A stretch of 64,000 nt of DNA, taken from the NCBI GenBank assembly GCA_024233115.1, contig JACKQB010000004.1:558001-622000 (forward strand), written 5' to 3'. Made by a program: the position numbers and the translations under genes. This document shows, piece by piece, positions 51,510 to 60,495 of this stretch; positions within the stretch are counted from its first letter, which is position 1; the number at the start of each line of letters is the position of its first letter. The notes below the pieces were generated by a model. The model was not told the origin of the DNA. It worked only from the letters and a program-made list of their open reading frames with translations, and did not search any database. This stretch comes from Akkermansiaceae bacterium. Its GTDB lineage: Bacteria > Verrucomicrobiota > Verrucomicrobiia > Verrucomicrobiales > Akkermansiaceae.

Positions 51510-51905
51510 ATGAAACGCCAGATTTACATCTCAGACCCTGAACATAATCGATCATTTTCTGGTCGATGGTGTTGGATTTACCGTGGTAAGGGATGGATGG
51601 ATATTACCGATGACCAAATTCGAATTTCTGGTGGCCCACTTACGCTGAATGTATTGAAGTCAGACATCAGTAAAATCTCGATTGGGACGTTTCCAAGAAC
51701 AGCAAAGCCCATCCCACTGCATTATATAGATGTTAGTTACTCTTCGGATGTATCTTCTAATTCTGTTTATGTGGTTCCATGGATACCCAACAAGTCACCT
51801 TGGCTAACACCCGTATGGAGCATGAATAAGAATACTTTAGCGTTCTTTGAGTTGATGATGAAGTGGAAGAATTCGGCCGAACAAGGCGCTTCATCCGACC
51901 GTTAA
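51510..51905 (+). CDS. Hypothetical soluble protein with attC-encoded tail
   Basis: 131 aa without signal or membrane helix, which is rare among the attC-tailed proteins. Beta-rich with W-C-W-I-Y-R-G-K-G-W-M-D-I-T-D-D-Q-I-R-I-S-G-G-P-L-T, a PH-like start. Ends M-K-W-K-N-S-A-E-Q-G-A-S-S-D-R in attC. Confidence 0.66.
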   Translation: MKRQIYISDPEHNRSFSGRWCWIYRGKGWMDITDDQIRISGGPLTLNVLKSDISKISIGTFPRTAKPIPLHYIDVSYSSDVSSNSVYVVPWIPNKSPWLTPVWSMNKNTLAFFELMMKWKNSAEQGASSDR

Positions 51906-51994
51906 CCGTCCGCGAGTTTGTTGCGGGCGGCTTGCTTATGGCCGTTTATGGTTTGCGACGGTAGACTCACCGGCGGTTGAGCTCTACGTTCGGC
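51876..51994 (+). other. attC site
   Basis: R'' GCCGAAC matches own TTCGGC; arm 1; supplies upstream stop. Confidence 0.95.
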
Positions 51995-52418
51995 CATAAT
52001 AAGAATGCACGCATTGTGTTGCATGTTGTCGCGTTGGTTAGATGAATGGGTTATTGGTTGATCATGGTCATCAGGTTCGATGCCGGATGTTCCTGCTGCC
52101 GCGCTCGCTCTACCTTGATCCATCGATGTCGGTTTATAGTTTGAGGGTGGTTTGATCCATGTTGCCCATCGGTTCTCTCCGTGATCGTTGCTCTGGTGTT
52201 TCCGGCTTCGGTCGACATGCCAGGCTAACGAACATGGCTAGATACGGTCGGTGTTAATGGTTGGACATCGGTTTGAGGTGCTGGTGATGGGTTATGAGAA
52301 TAGTTGCCGAACAAGGCGCTTCATCCGACCGTTAACCGTCCGAGAGTTTGCGACGGGCGGCTTGCTGATGACCGTTTTTGGTTTGCGGCGGTTGACTCGG
52401 CGGCGGTTGAGCTCTACG
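51989..52418 (+). repeat. Family C ORF-less cassette, subtype C2, copy 8
   Basis: Same as 27632-28061. Confidence 0.85.
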
Positions 52419-52424
52419 TTCGCC
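52306..52424 (+). other. attC site
   Basis: R'' GCCGAAC matches own TTCGGC; arm 1. Confidence 0.95.
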
Positions 52425-52722
52425 AATAATAATAATTGAGTCTCCGTGTTCATCATCCAGCTCAGTCGCCTTCAAGAGCCGGCTATCATCGTTCGTTCGC
52501 GCACATCGATCAGGATTGATACGATTTTCACCTTGGTTCGTTTCCGGGCGTTCCCCTGACAGAGTGCTGGACTATTCCGAATCGGCACATCCTGACTATT
52601 CAGAAAAGCCGTCGAACAAGGCGCTTCATCCGACCGTTAACCGTCCCACAGTTTGCAGCAGGGGAGAGGTATTGACCATTTCAGGTTCGCGGCGGTTGAC
52701 TCACCGGCGGTTGAGCTCTACG
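52419..52722 (+). repeat. Family A ORF-less cassette, copy 10
   Basis: A/D hybrid right end (CGGCACATCCTGACTATTC). Confidence 0.85.
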
Positions 52723-52728
52723 TTAGGC
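52611..52728 (+). other. attC site
   Basis: R'' GTCGAAC, mismatch to own TTCGCC; arm 1; closing core GTTAGGC. Confidence 0.95.
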
Positions 52729-52740
52729 AATAATAATAAT

Positions 52741-53034
52741 ATGCGAATACACCAAATCATTGATGATCTTCGGCAGTCCGAGAATGACCAAGCATTCCTT
52801 GATCTTAACCCAGATGACATCTCCGCCCTTAGTGATAAAGACCTGGCATTGTGGCAGCGTCATCAGGATGTTGACTCGGCTCAATTTATTCTGGCTTGTC
52901 ATGAGTGGAATCGTCGATTGCTGGAGAGACAGCTTCGTAGTGGCCGCTTCTTTGCGTGGCTGGGAGTGCTTGGCACTTTGGCGGGGTCTCTTGGTGGTGT
53001 TTACTTAGGATACCTTTTGACTTCATCGCCGTAA
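52741..53034 (+). CDS. Hypothetical C-terminally membrane-anchored protein
   Basis: 97 aa. Soluble helical part (D-D-L-R-Q-S-E-N-D-Q-A-F-L-D-L-N-P-D-D-I-S-A-L-S-D-K-D-L) and one Gly-rich C-terminal helix (W-L-G-V-L-G-T-L-A-G-S-L-G-G-V-Y-L-G-Y). The 155 bp between its stop and attC hold no clear plus-strand gene; on the minus strand a frame with V-V-G-W-I-I-G-A-F-I-A-G-V-I-I-T-A is open there and may be a second, reversed membrane gene. Confidence 0.65.
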   Translation: MRIHQIIDDLRQSENDQAFLDLNPDDISALSDKDLALWQRHQDVDSAQFILACHEWNRRLLERQLRSGRFFAWLGVLGTLAGSLGGVYLGYLLTSSP

Positions 53035-53188
53035 TAATAACACCGGCAATGAATGCTCCAATTATCCATCCTACGACCATTGATATGACTAATTTACACC
53101 ATGACGGGATTCGCAATCTACATATTGGGCGCAAGATTATCAGCATGGGGTCATTCTTTTTAACCCATCCCCACATCAATAACAATAA

Positions 53189-53306
53189 GCCTAACAAGTC
53201 GCTGCATCCGACCGCTAACCGTCCGCGACTTGGTGACGGGTTAGATGTATTGTTTGTTTCTGGTTTCATAAGTTAATTTGGGCGGCGGTTGAGCTTTCCG
53301 TTCGGC
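53189..53306 (+). other. attC site
   Basis: R'' GCCTAAC matches own TTAGGC; arm 2; right arm GAGCTTTCCG is a rare variant. Confidence 0.93.
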
Positions 53307-53725
53307 GATAATTAGATGGATGTTTCATGGATTGTTCGTTTCGGTGACATCGATGGGGGATTTGGCGGGTCGAGATTCCTGGCGTTGCATCAGTGCTGTT
53401 CGGTTTAGGTTTCCGTTGATCGATCTGGATTGCCCGTCTCCACCTGTCCGATGACTGAGCCACTCATCCATGAATTTTTGTCACCTGGACTGGTTCGGTC
53501 GTGGCTCTGCGGTTTCCGGCACATTATTTCATGCAGGCGTGTGCTGAGAGGTGCGGTCGAGGTTCATGGTTGGACATCGGTTTCAGGCGCTGGCATGGGA
53601 AGTGAGAATAGTTGCCGAACAAGGCGCTTCATCCGACCGTTAACCGCCCCACAGTTTGCCGCGATTGAGAGGTATCGACCATTCTTGATTTTCGACTGTT
53701 GACCCACCGGCGGTTGAGCTCTACG
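53301..53725 (+). repeat. Family E ORF-less cassette, copy 7
   Basis: Near-identical to 16171-16595; TAG present. Confidence 0.85.
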
Positions 53726-53731
53726 TTCGGC
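53614..53731 (+). other. attC site
   Basis: R'' GCCGAAC matches own TTCGGC; arm 1. Confidence 0.95.
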
Positions 53732-53740
53732 AATAATAAT

Positions 53741-54187
53741 ATGATCAGAAGAATCATCACTCGTATTCGAAAGATGACCTTCGGGCTGAAGGGTATGTTC
53801 TTTTTCGGTTTGTTTGGTGGATCACTACTGACTGTTGCAATTATCTTTGGCTCTGATTTTGAAGATGAAGCGACAGGCGAGATGATCACCCATAACCAGA
53901 TGTGGGAGAGCGGTAGGGCGTATGAGGTATTAGCGACGGGATTGATTTTAGTTTGCTTGGCGTTGATGATCTATTGCAGGAAGAAGGTCGTGCGTATTCT
54001 TATACCTCTCGCGCTTGCGAGCCTTTCACCATTGCATTATTTTGACACTGGGGAGCTGTGGACAATGGATTTTTTTGCAGGAATCATAGCCGCTGTAATT
54101 ATCTACATATACTTGAACAAGAGTCGTTGGGTTGAGTACTATTTTTCCAACAATGTGGCCGAACAAGTCGCTGCATCCGACCGCTAA
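53741..54187 (+). CDS. Polytopic membrane protein with attC-encoded tail
   Basis: 148 aa. Basic start (I-R-R-I-I-T-R-I-R-K), helices ~18-38, ~63-80, ~86-98 and ~108-124. Ends F-S-N-N-V-A-E-Q-V-A-A-S-D-R in attC. Function unknown. Confidence 0.67.
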   Translation: MIRRIITRIRKMTFGLKGMFFFGLFGGSLLTVAIIFGSDFEDEATGEMITHNQMWESGRAYEVLATGLILVCLALMIYCRKKVVRILIPLALASLSPLHYFDTGELWTMDFFAGIIAAVIIYIYLNKSRWVEYYFSNNVAEQVAASDR

Positions 54188-54276
54188 CCGCGCTCGACTC
54201 CAGCTCGGTTTTACAGTAATCAATCGTTAATGCTTTTCGTCGGTTCTACAGTCGGCGGTTGAGCTATACGTTCGGC
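54158..54276 (+). other. attC site
   Basis: R'' GCCGAAC matches own TTCGGC; arm 2; supplies upstream stop. Confidence 0.95.
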
Positions 54277-54288
54277 AATAATAATAAG

Positions 54289-54699
54289 ATGCGAAAATCA
54301 GTATTCATTTGGATAGCGGTATTTCTCTTCGTTGTTGGGGTTGGTTATTTGAGTAAGCCTGATCGTGGGGGGTTAGTAGGCTGTGGTCAGGTATTCGGGT
54401 TGCCTGAGATAGAGCAGCTTGAACTTGATACTAAGCCGCTGATGAGTTGGCAGCCGTTTGAATCACCCAAGTATCGGTTTCATGCTTCTGATGCACAATT
54501 TGAGGCTTTAGATAGGATTCTCAGAAGCGAAGGCTATTCTGATTGGCAAGAGGGAGGTGTGAGTTTTGGCAGTATTTCACATGGCTGGACCTCTGACGAA
54601 GATTGGATCTATTGTAAGTCGTCGCATGAAGGGTATAATCTCTATTGGAGTTATAGCCGTACTCAAAAGCTTGTTTACGCAATTACATTTCCTCAATAA
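54289..54699 (+). CDS. Hypothetical membrane-anchored protein (copy 4 of 4)
   Basis: Same 136 residues as 33743, again as a single complete cassette with its own attC. Confidence 0.75.
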   Translation: MRKSVFIWIAVFLFVVGVGYLSKPDRGGLVGCGQVFGLPEIEQLELDTKPLMSWQPFESPKYRFHASDAQFEALDRILRSEGYSDWQEGGVSFGSISHGWTSDEDWIYCKSSHEGYNLYWSYSRTQKLVYAITFPQ

Positions 54700-54704
54700 A
54701 TGTG

Positions 54705-54820
54705 GCCGAACAAGGCGCTTCATCCGACCGTTAACCGTTCTCGACGCGCGCAGTTTGAGAGTGAAAGACCATTTTAGGTTTCTGACATTTACACACCGGC
54801 GGTTGAGCTCTACGTTCTGC
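54705..54820 (+). other. attC site
   Basis: R'' GCCGAAC matches own TTCGGC; arm 1; as 34159; closing core GTTCTGC. Confidence 0.95.
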
Positions 54821-55176
54821 AATAATAATTTTTTTGCCCAGCATGGTTGCCGTTGGTTCGCTTTCCCTGGCACATCAGATGAATGATTTCCCAGTTGATT
54901 ATTCTGATCCCGCTCAGTTTACCTTTGTGAGCGGTGGCTTATCGTTCGTTCGCGCACATTTGCAGAGATTGAGACGGATGCCGCCCGAATGATTTGCAAC
55001 GGAAATTTGGACAGAGTGCTGGACTATTCCTTGCGCGCTCGGGTTGATATGGGAATAATCTCCGCAGAACAAGTCGCTGCATCCGACCGTTAACCGTTCT
55101 CGACGCCACGGAGTTTTAGAGCGAAAGACCATTTAAGATTTATCTGAGTTTGACCGGACGGCGGTTGAGCTTTACG
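54815..55176 (+). pseudogene. Family H cassette, copy 2 (frameshifted)
   Basis: Keeps M-N-D-F-P-V-D-Y-S-D-P-A-Q in one frame and R-S-R-T-F-A-E-I-E-T-D-A-A-R-M-I-C-N-G-N-L-D-R-V-L-D-Y-S...I-S-A-E-Q-V-A-A-S-D-R in another. The break lies at the CGTTCGTT stretch (~54949-54956). Confidence 0.6.
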
Positions 55177-55182
55177 TTCGGC
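55064..55182 (+). other. attC site
   Basis: R'' GCAGAAC matches own TTCTGC; arm 2. Confidence 0.95.
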
Positions 55183-55606
55183 CATAATAAGAATGCACGC
55201 ATTGTGTTGCATGTTGTCGCGTTGGTTAGATGAATGGGTTATTGGTTGATCATGGTCATCAGGTTCGATGCCGGATGTTCCTGCTGCCGCGCTCGCTCTA
55301 CCTTGATCCATCGATGTCGGTTTATAGTTTGAGGGTGGTTTGATCCATGTTGCCCATCGGTTCTCTCCGTGATCGTTGCTCTGGTGTTTCCGGCTTCGGT
55401 CGACATGCCAGGCTAACGAACATGGCTAGATACGGTCGGTGTTAATGGTTGGACATCGGTTTGAGGTGCTGGTGATGGGTTATGAGAATAGTTGCCGAAC
55501 AAGGCGCTTCATCCGACCGTTAACCGTCCGAGAGTTTGCGACGGGCGGCTTGCTGATGACCGTTTTTGGTTTGCGGCGGTTGACTCGGCGGCGGTTGAGC
55601 TCTACG
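55177..55606 (+). repeat. Family C ORF-less cassette, subtype C2, copy 9
   Basis: Same as 27632-28061. Confidence 0.85.
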
Positions 55607-55612
55607 TTCGGC
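55494..55612 (+). other. attC site
   Basis: R'' GCCGAAC matches own TTCGGC; arm 1. Confidence 0.95.
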
Positions 55613-55623
55613 AATAATAAGAA

Positions 55624-55950
55624 ATGATTACAAAGATATCAGGTGAATCTAAGACGCATCGCTGCTGGAATGGCAGAGATGATATTTCCCAGCACTATTT
55701 GGGAGGTGTGCCACATACTGAGCACAAGGTCTCATTGACGTTGACCTGGAAGAAGGAGAAGCAGTCGAAGTCACATCTTGTGGGGAAGTATGAACTCGAT
55801 ATGCCCAAGTTGCTTGCTGCTGGATTCATTCGCGAGGTAGACGATAAGTATCTTCTTCGCTTTCAGAGATCTGGCGGGATTATCGAGATTGCGATTAACC
55901 GAAGTTCGCCTGCATTTGTGCTAGAGAAGTTGCCATCCAGTTACAAATAA
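55624..55950 (+). CDS. Hypothetical basic cytoplasmic protein
   Basis: 108 aa, Lys/His-rich and beta-leaning: H-K-V-S-L-T-L-T-W-K-K-E-K, V-G-K-Y-E-L-D-M-P-K-L-L-A-A-G-F-I-R, Y-L-L-R-F-Q-R-S-G-G-I-I-E-I-A-I-N-R. It looks like a single compact domain. Not identified. Confidence 0.67.
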   Translation: MITKISGESKTHRCWNGRDDISQHYLGGVPHTEHKVSLTLTWKKEKQSKSHLVGKYELDMPKLLAAGFIREVDDKYLLRFQRSGGIIEIAINRSSPAFVLEKLPSSYK

Positions 55951-55954
55951 CGTG

Positions 55955-56072
55955 GCCGAACAAGGCGCTTCATCCGACCGTTAACCGTCCCACAGTTTGC
56001 AGCGAGTGAGAGGTATTGGCCATTTCAGGTTTGCAGCGGTTGACCCGACGGCGGTTGAGCTATACGTTCGGC
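55955..56072 (+). other. attC site
   Basis: R'' GCCGAAC matches own TTCGGC; arm 1 with GAGCTATACG. Confidence 0.95.
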
Positions 56073-56081
56073 AATAATAAG

Positions 56082-56441
56082 ATGAGACAAGCACTGCTAC
56101 TATTTTTGACAGCGTTTTGTGTCGTTGGTCTGCTAACGACTTTGCTTCTTAGCGGCTACGCATCGAAGGATGTTCGTAGATTAACTACGATGGCGCTGAA
56201 TGAGTCGCCCGATGAGATTGAGAGGCATAATCGCGTTTTGAAAGTTCAGCAGAGGGCGCTTAGATTTAGTGATTACTACTCGAATGTTCTGTCAGCAGGT
56301 TGGATGGTAGCTATCGGGGCGCTTCTGTATTCTTTGCGTCTCCTTAGAAGGTTTGAGAGGATCGCTGATCAGAATGCCACACTGAAGGCAGACCTTGAAG
56401 AGAAGAATGTGGCCGAACAAGTCGCTGCATCCGACCGCTAA
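56082..56441 (+). CDS. Two-helix membrane protein with coiled-coil end and attC tail
   Basis: 119 aa. Helices ~5-25 and ~73-90, middle region with E-I-E-R-H-N-R-V-L-K, and a coiled-coil end (R-R-F-E-R-I-A-D-Q-N-A-T-L-K-A-D-L-E-E). Same layout as 20636 though sequence identity is low. Ends K-N-V-A-E-Q-V-A-A-S-D-R in attC. Confidence 0.66.
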   Translation: MRQALLLFLTAFCVVGLLTTLLLSGYASKDVRRLTTMALNESPDEIERHNRVLKVQQRALRFSDYYSNVLSAGWMVAIGALLYSLRLLRRFERIADQNATLKADLEEKNVAEQVAASDR

Positions 56442-56529
56442 CCGCGCTCGACTTCCGCTCGGTCAGAGGCGAAAAACCGTTTGAGATTTATCACGTTTGA
56501 CCCGACGGCGGTTGAGCTTTACGTTAGCC
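56412..56529 (+). other. attC site
   Basis: R'' GCCGAAC matches own TTCGGC; arm 2; supplies upstream stop; closing core GTTAGCC. Confidence 0.95.
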
Positions 56530-56545
56530 ATTAATAAGACCACAA

Positions 56546-56974
56546 ATGCACAATTTATCGATTATCGTAGGTATAGCACTACTCACTATAGTTACTCCCG
56601 CCTGTAAGAACGGTGGTTACTCGACTGGGTCTTCAGGTCTAGGGTTCGGTAACATGTACGTTGAACATCATTGGAGCAAGGATGGTCATAGACCGGAGGA
56701 GATCGATTGGGTCATAATTTGTGCAGAGATACCAGATAGCCAGAGCCACAAGGGAAGAACTGGTCAGTTGACGGTAGGATTTAAGGATGGAACAGTTCAC
56801 GATTTTGTCCCTGCTAAGGGCAGTGTTACATGGTTGGCTCCAGGTATCGAACCGAGGAATATTCAAGTTGATGATTTACACATCTTCGTCAGACGAATTG
56901 AAGAGTTACAAGACGAGGTGGTCGATGTTAAATTTGATAGCCCCGAATCTTTAATCGACAGAACCACAGAATAA
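56546..56974 (+). CDS. Putative lipoprotein
   Basis: 142 aa. Hydrophobic start with V-T-P-A-C-K (lipobox-like Cys ~20), Gly/Ser linker, then a beta-rich domain (I-D-W-V-I-I-C-A-E-I-P, G-Q-L-T-V-G-F-K-D-G-T-V-H-D-F) and acidic end. Function unknown. Confidence 0.67.
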   Translation: MHNLSIIVGIALLTIVTPACKNGGYSTGSSGLGFGNMYVEHHWSKDGHRPEEIDWVIICAEIPDSQSHKGRTGQLTVGFKDGTVHDFVPAKGSVTWLAPGIEPRNIQVDDLHIFVRRIEELQDEVVDVKFDSPESLIDRTTE

Positions 56975-56978
56975 TTTG

Positions 56979-57094
56979 GGCTAACAAGTCGAAGCATCCG
57001 ACCGTTAACCGTTCGCAATCCGAGAACTTTAAGAGTTAAAACCACGAATGATTTGCGACTGTTTTACACGCGGCGGTTGTTCTTTACGTTCGGC
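56979..57094 (+). other. attC site
   Basis: R'' GGCTAAC matches own TTAGCC; arm 4 paired with TTGTTCTTTACG. Confidence 0.95.
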
Positions 57095-57108
57095 TATAAT
57101 AATAAGAC

Positions 57109-57387
57109 ATGATCGCACGTCACACCGAGATAGTAGAAGCCATCAAGACAGAGTATGGTGTATTAGTCCGTGAGGCATACCACGGCCATCCCAAAGGTGT
57201 ATCGAACATTTACCTACTAAGCGATGATGGCATTTTGTGGGAGGCGGAGTTGCCCATGTATGGAGATGTATATGCAAATCCCATTATTGTGGAAGGGGAC
57301 TTCTTTAGATGTGCTAGTTGGGGAGGTATGACGTGTAGCGTTTCTCTGGAGACGGGGAAGATCGTTGAGAGCATTCTTACCAAATAA
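57109..57387 (+). CDS. Hypothetical small cytoplasmic protein
   Basis: 92 aa. Strands and turns I-Y-L-L-S-D-D-G-I-L-W-E-A-E-L-P, A-N-P-I-I-V-E-G-D-F-F-R-C-A-S-W-G-G and L-E-T-G-K-I-V-E resemble one or two beta-propeller-type blades. Such single modules occur among immunity-like proteins. Not identified. Confidence 0.65.
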   Translation: MIARHTEIVEAIKTEYGVLVREAYHGHPKGVSNIYLLSDDGILWEAELPMYGDVYANPIIVEGDFFRCASWGGMTCSVSLETGKIVESILTK

Positions 57388-57391
57388 TCTT

Positions 57392-57509
57392 GCCGAACAA
57401 GGCGCTTCATCCGACCGTTAACCGCCCCACAGTTTGCAGCGAGTGAGAGGTATTGACCATTTCAGGTTTGTGGCGGTTGACTCACCGGCGGTTGAGCTCT
57501 ACGTTAGCC
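57392..57509 (+). other. attC site
   Basis: R'' GCCGAAC matches own TTCGGC; arm 1; closing core GTTAGCC. Confidence 0.95.
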
Positions 57510-57521
57510 AATAATAAGAAA

Positions 57522-57929
57522 ATGAAATCACTATTCTACGCCCTAATAATGTTCTTTGCCGTATCAGCAGTATCTCATGCGGATTTTGCTGCACGATACA
57601 AGGTGCAAATCGAGTTTGAAGGCCCTAAATACAAATGGCACAGAACGGTAAAATTTCGTGATGACTTTCATTTCTTTCTAGATAATGCCCCTCTGAAGAA
57701 GGGTTACGCTGTTGGTTCTATTGCTGGAGTGGTCTATCCGAAGAAGGGCAAGCTATATTGCACCATTTCGATGTGGGCTAGCAAGAAGCTCAAGAGCGAA
57801 GAAACTGGTAATTCTTACTCGATAGGCGAAGTAAAATTTTTAGCTGTGCCCAAATCCCTGAAGTTCGATATCCCCATGTCTGACAAGAGTGGTTTCAAGA
57901 AGTGCACAGTCACCCTAATCCCCAAATAA
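57522..57929 (+). CDS. Hypothetical exported basic protein (copy 1 of 2)
   Basis: 135 aa. Signal peptide L-F-Y-A-L-I-M-F-F-A-V-S-A-V-S-H-A, then a basic beta-rich domain (V-Q-I-E-F-E-G-P-K-Y-K-W-H-R-T-V-K-F) with two Cys (L-Y-C-T-I-S, K-K-C-T-V-T) that could form a disulfide. Copy 2 at 62556 has three residue changes (K/R, A/T, T/A) but a different attC. Confidence 0.72.
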   Translation: MKSLFYALIMFFAVSAVSHADFAARYKVQIEFEGPKYKWHRTVKFRDDFHFFLDNAPLKKGYAVGSIAGVVYPKKGKLYCTISMWASKKLKSEETGNSYSIGEVKFLAVPKSLKFDIPMSDKSGFKKCTVTLIPK

Positions 57930-57933
57930 TTTA

Positions 57934-58052
57934 GGCTAACAAGGCGCTTCATCCGACCGTTAACCGTCCGCGAGTTTGTTTCGGGCGGCTTGCTTATGAC
58001 CATTTTTGGTTTGTGACGGTTGACTCGGCGGCGGTTGAGCTCTACGTTCGGC
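57934..58052 (+). other. attC site
   Basis: R'' GGCTAAC matches own TTAGCC; arm 1 (copy 2 of this gene has arm 2). Confidence 0.95.
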
Positions 58053-58075
58053 AATAATAAAAACGCATACTAACA

Positions 58076-58441
58076 ATGAGTGGTAAATTTAGAATGTTTC
58101 GGTTTACAGCACACCTTTTGACTCTATCCTTTTTGCTATACTTAGCGTATGAGGGATGGGATGCATATAGGGTTACATCTCAAGTTGAGGCAATAGCAGA
58201 TTATGATTCTAAAGCGGTTCAGGAGCGATTTATACGTGAGGTTGGCAAGGAATACACAATTCATATGCATACAGAAGTTGTCTCAATGTGCAGTATGGCG
58301 GCGAGTAATCGCGAGCTTAACAAGGTTACTATGATCTCTAATCTGAGGCATACGAAGGAGATTGGTGTGTTCGCCATGTGTGTTGCCTTTTTACAAGGAT
58401 TGATGTTGCTGAGGTCATGCAAAAGTCATTCTGAAAACTAA
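58076..58441 (+). CDS. Hypothetical membrane protein
   Basis: 121 aa. N-terminal helix ~11-27 and C-terminal helix ~95-112, with a charged helical middle (V-Q-E-R-F-I-R-E-V-G-K-E-Y). Starts 29 nt after the core. Function unknown. Confidence 0.65.
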   Translation: MSGKFRMFRFTAHLLTLSFLLYLAYEGWDAYRVTSQVEAIADYDSKAVQERFIREVGKEYTIHMHTEVVSMCSMAASNRELNKVTMISNLRHTKEIGVFAMCVAFLQGLMLLRSCKSHSEN

Positions 58442-58461
58442 CATGTTTTGCGATAAATGTG

Positions 58462-58580
58462 GCCGAACAAGTCGCTGCATCCGACCGCTAACCGCGCTCG
58501 ACTCCAGCTCGGGTTTACACGAATTGACCGTTTAGAGCCTTTCACCATTTACGAGGCGGCGGTTGAGCTTTACGTTCGGT
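58462..58580 (+). other. attC site
   Basis: R'' GCCGAAC matches own TTCGGC; arm 2; closing core GTTCGGT. Confidence 0.95.
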
Positions 58581-58801
58581 AATAATAAGAAAAATGAAAA
58601 ACACATACATAATAGTTATATTGAGCGTCATCATAAGCCCTCTTTTGATGGCAGAGCTAATACCTTTAAATAGTAATCCCAATGTAAATAAGGTATGGGA
58701 GATTGATGAGAAAATCATCAAAAAGAAGTCGAGGTATAATCCTCTCACAGATAAGGCTCCACCAAAGGATATATCTTCGATTTCCAAGATTGCGTTGGCA
58801 C

Positions 58802-58809
58802 ACCTGCGG
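58802..58809 (+). repeat. Target-site duplication, left copy
   Basis: ACCTGCGG, repeated directly at 60237-60244. Eight bp is typical of IS256-family insertion. Confidence 0.85.
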
Positions 58810-60236
58810 GGTAGTGTAAATATTTGTCTGTAAAAGCTGCTATACCCTGACCCCGCCGCAACGGCAGGCGATGGAGCGTAGCGGAATCGGCTGCCGTTGC
58901 GGCGGCGCGCCATCCCCCCTCAGGGGTTGCCAGCGTCCGCCCAATGCTTTTGAATGAAGGTTCTAACACAACCAAACAAAAGCAATGAACGAACAGACAC
59001 ATCCTAGCCATAACGACGAAATCATCAACCTTCTTCTCGCCGACGGACTCGAAAACAGTCTCTCAAAGATCGCTGAACTCCTCATGAACACCGCCATGCT
59101 GCTTGAGCGCATCCACCACATCGGAGCCGCCCCCTATGAAAGGGACGCCGTTGAGCGCAATGGATATGCCAACGGTTTCAAGCCGAGGTCCTTCCAGACT
59201 GCCGTAGGCAAAATCAACCTGCAGGTTCCCCAGGTTCGTGACAGTGACACGACATTCCGCACCTCACTGCTTGAGAAGGGTTCGCGCAGTGACCGATCAC
59301 TCAAGGCCGCCATCGCCACCATGTATGTGCAGGGAGTCAGTACACGCCGTGTCACCCAGGTCATGAAGGGACTTTGCGGCTTTGACGTTTCATCAGCACA
59401 GGTCTCCAAGCTCACCTCTGAGCTTGATGCCGAGTTCAAAAAATGGCGTTCACGCCCTCTACCCGAAGTCGCCTATCTGCTGCTCGACGCCACCTACTAC
59501 AAGGTCCGCATCGACGGCACTGTAAGGGATTGCGCCACCTTGAAAGCCATCGGGGTGAGACGTGACGACGGCAAACGCATGATCCTTGGCGTCTCCTGCG
59601 CCCTCTCCGAGGCAGAGATTCATTGGCGAGAGTTCCTGACCGACCTCAAGGAGCGCGGCATCGGCATTCCCGACATGATCACATCCGATGCACACACAGG
59701 TCTCAGGGCAGCCCTCAAAGCCACGTTCAATGCCAGTCCGTGGCAACGCTGCCAGTTCCACCTTCAGCAGAACGCCCAGAACTACATCACCAAACAGCAC
59801 CTCAAAAGCAAGGTCGCGGCAGATCTGCGAGCCGTTTTCAATGCAGACAGTCGGGAGCACGCAGAAGAACGCCTCAAGGACTTCGTCAACACTTATCGCA
59901 AAGACCAGCCAAAGCTCGCAGCCTGGGCCGAAGAGAACATTCCTGAAGGTTTTGCCGTGTTTACCTTGCCTGAGGCACATCGCAAGCGCTTGCGCACATC
60001 CAATGCCTGCGAAACACTCAACAGCCAGATCAAACGCCGCACTCGGGTCGTCGGACTCTTTCCAAACGAAGACTCGCTACTGCGGCTCGTGACCGCTGTA
60101 TTGGTCGAAATCTCCGAGACTTGGGAAACAGGAAAATCCTACCTCAAGCTCAACTAACAAAAAAACAAACAGAAACAAAAACCGAATCTTCAACAAAAGC
60201 CATCAGCCACTTTTACAGAAAAAACATTGCGCGGCC
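58810..60236 (+). mobile_element. IS256-family insertion sequence, 1427 bp
   Basis: Imperfect terminal inverted repeats of ~27 bp: left GGTAGTGTAAATATTTGTCTGTAAAAG, right (reversed) GGCCGCGC...TCTGTAAAAG. Both share the inner TCTGTAAAAG. One transposase gene fills it, and GC content is higher than in the cassettes. It also carries a short hairpin-rich stretch (58850-58930: GCCGCAACGGCAG / CTGCCGTTGCGGC) before the transposase. Confidence 0.88.
58985..60157 (+). CDS. IS256/Mutator-family transposase
   Basis: 390 aa, normal length for the family. DDE residues can be placed: Asp in L-L-L-D-A-T-Y-Y-K-V-R, Asp in T-S-D-A-H-T-G-L, and Glu in A-C-E-T-L-N-S-Q-I-K-R-R-T-R. The C/H-like W-Q-R-C-Q-F-H-L segment between them is also typical. 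The frame is intact, so the element may be active. It would catalyse copy-out transposition. Confidence 0.95.
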   Translation: MNEQTHPSHNDEIINLLLADGLENSLSKIAELLMNTAMLLERIHHIGAAPYERDAVERNGYANGFKPRSFQTAVGKINLQVPQVRDSDTTFRTSLLEKGSRSDRSLKAAIATMYVQGVSTRRVTQVMKGLCGFDVSSAQVSKLTSELDAEFKKWRSRPLPEVAYLLLDATYYKVRIDGTVRDCATLKAIGVRRDDGKRMILGVSCALSEAEIHWREFLTDLKERGIGIPDMITSDAHTGLRAALKATFNASPWQRCQFHLQQNAQNYITKQHLKSKVAADLRAVFNADSREHAEERLKDFVNTYRKDQPKLAAWAEENIPEGFAVFTLPEAHRKRLRTSNACETLNSQIKRRTRVVGLFPNEDSLLRLVTAVLVEISETWETGKSYLKLN

Positions 60237-60244
60237 ACCTGCGG
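60237..60244 (+). repeat. Target-site duplication, right copy
   Basis: ACCTGCGG, directly after the right inverted repeat. Confidence 0.85.
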
Positions 60245-60495
60245 AAGAGAGATCCTTCACAAAGCTATATTGTGTGGTCGATTACTTTACAGCCAGTAGA
60301 GCATTTATATGAGCCCAAAGATAAGAGAGAGCAGCCTATATATTGGTACTACGTTGTTACGGCACAGAATCGTGATGGGCGGAAACTATTAGGGGATATG
60401 TTTGCGAGCAAAGACATTGTCATCATTTTGCTCGATGGAACGGTAGTGCCTTTATCGAAGCGCAAATGGGACGAGACGGTTTCTCCAAAAAAGTG

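Noticed and set aside
52886..53269. 127-aa minus-strand ORF with one membrane-like helix
   Set aside because: Partly overlaps the better gene at 52741 and starts within attC; kept only as a remark, since the helix V-V-G-W-I-I-G-A-F-I-A-G could be real.
59459..59980. 173-aa minus-strand ORF and other frames inside the IS element
   Set aside because: Antisense to an intact IS256 transposase.
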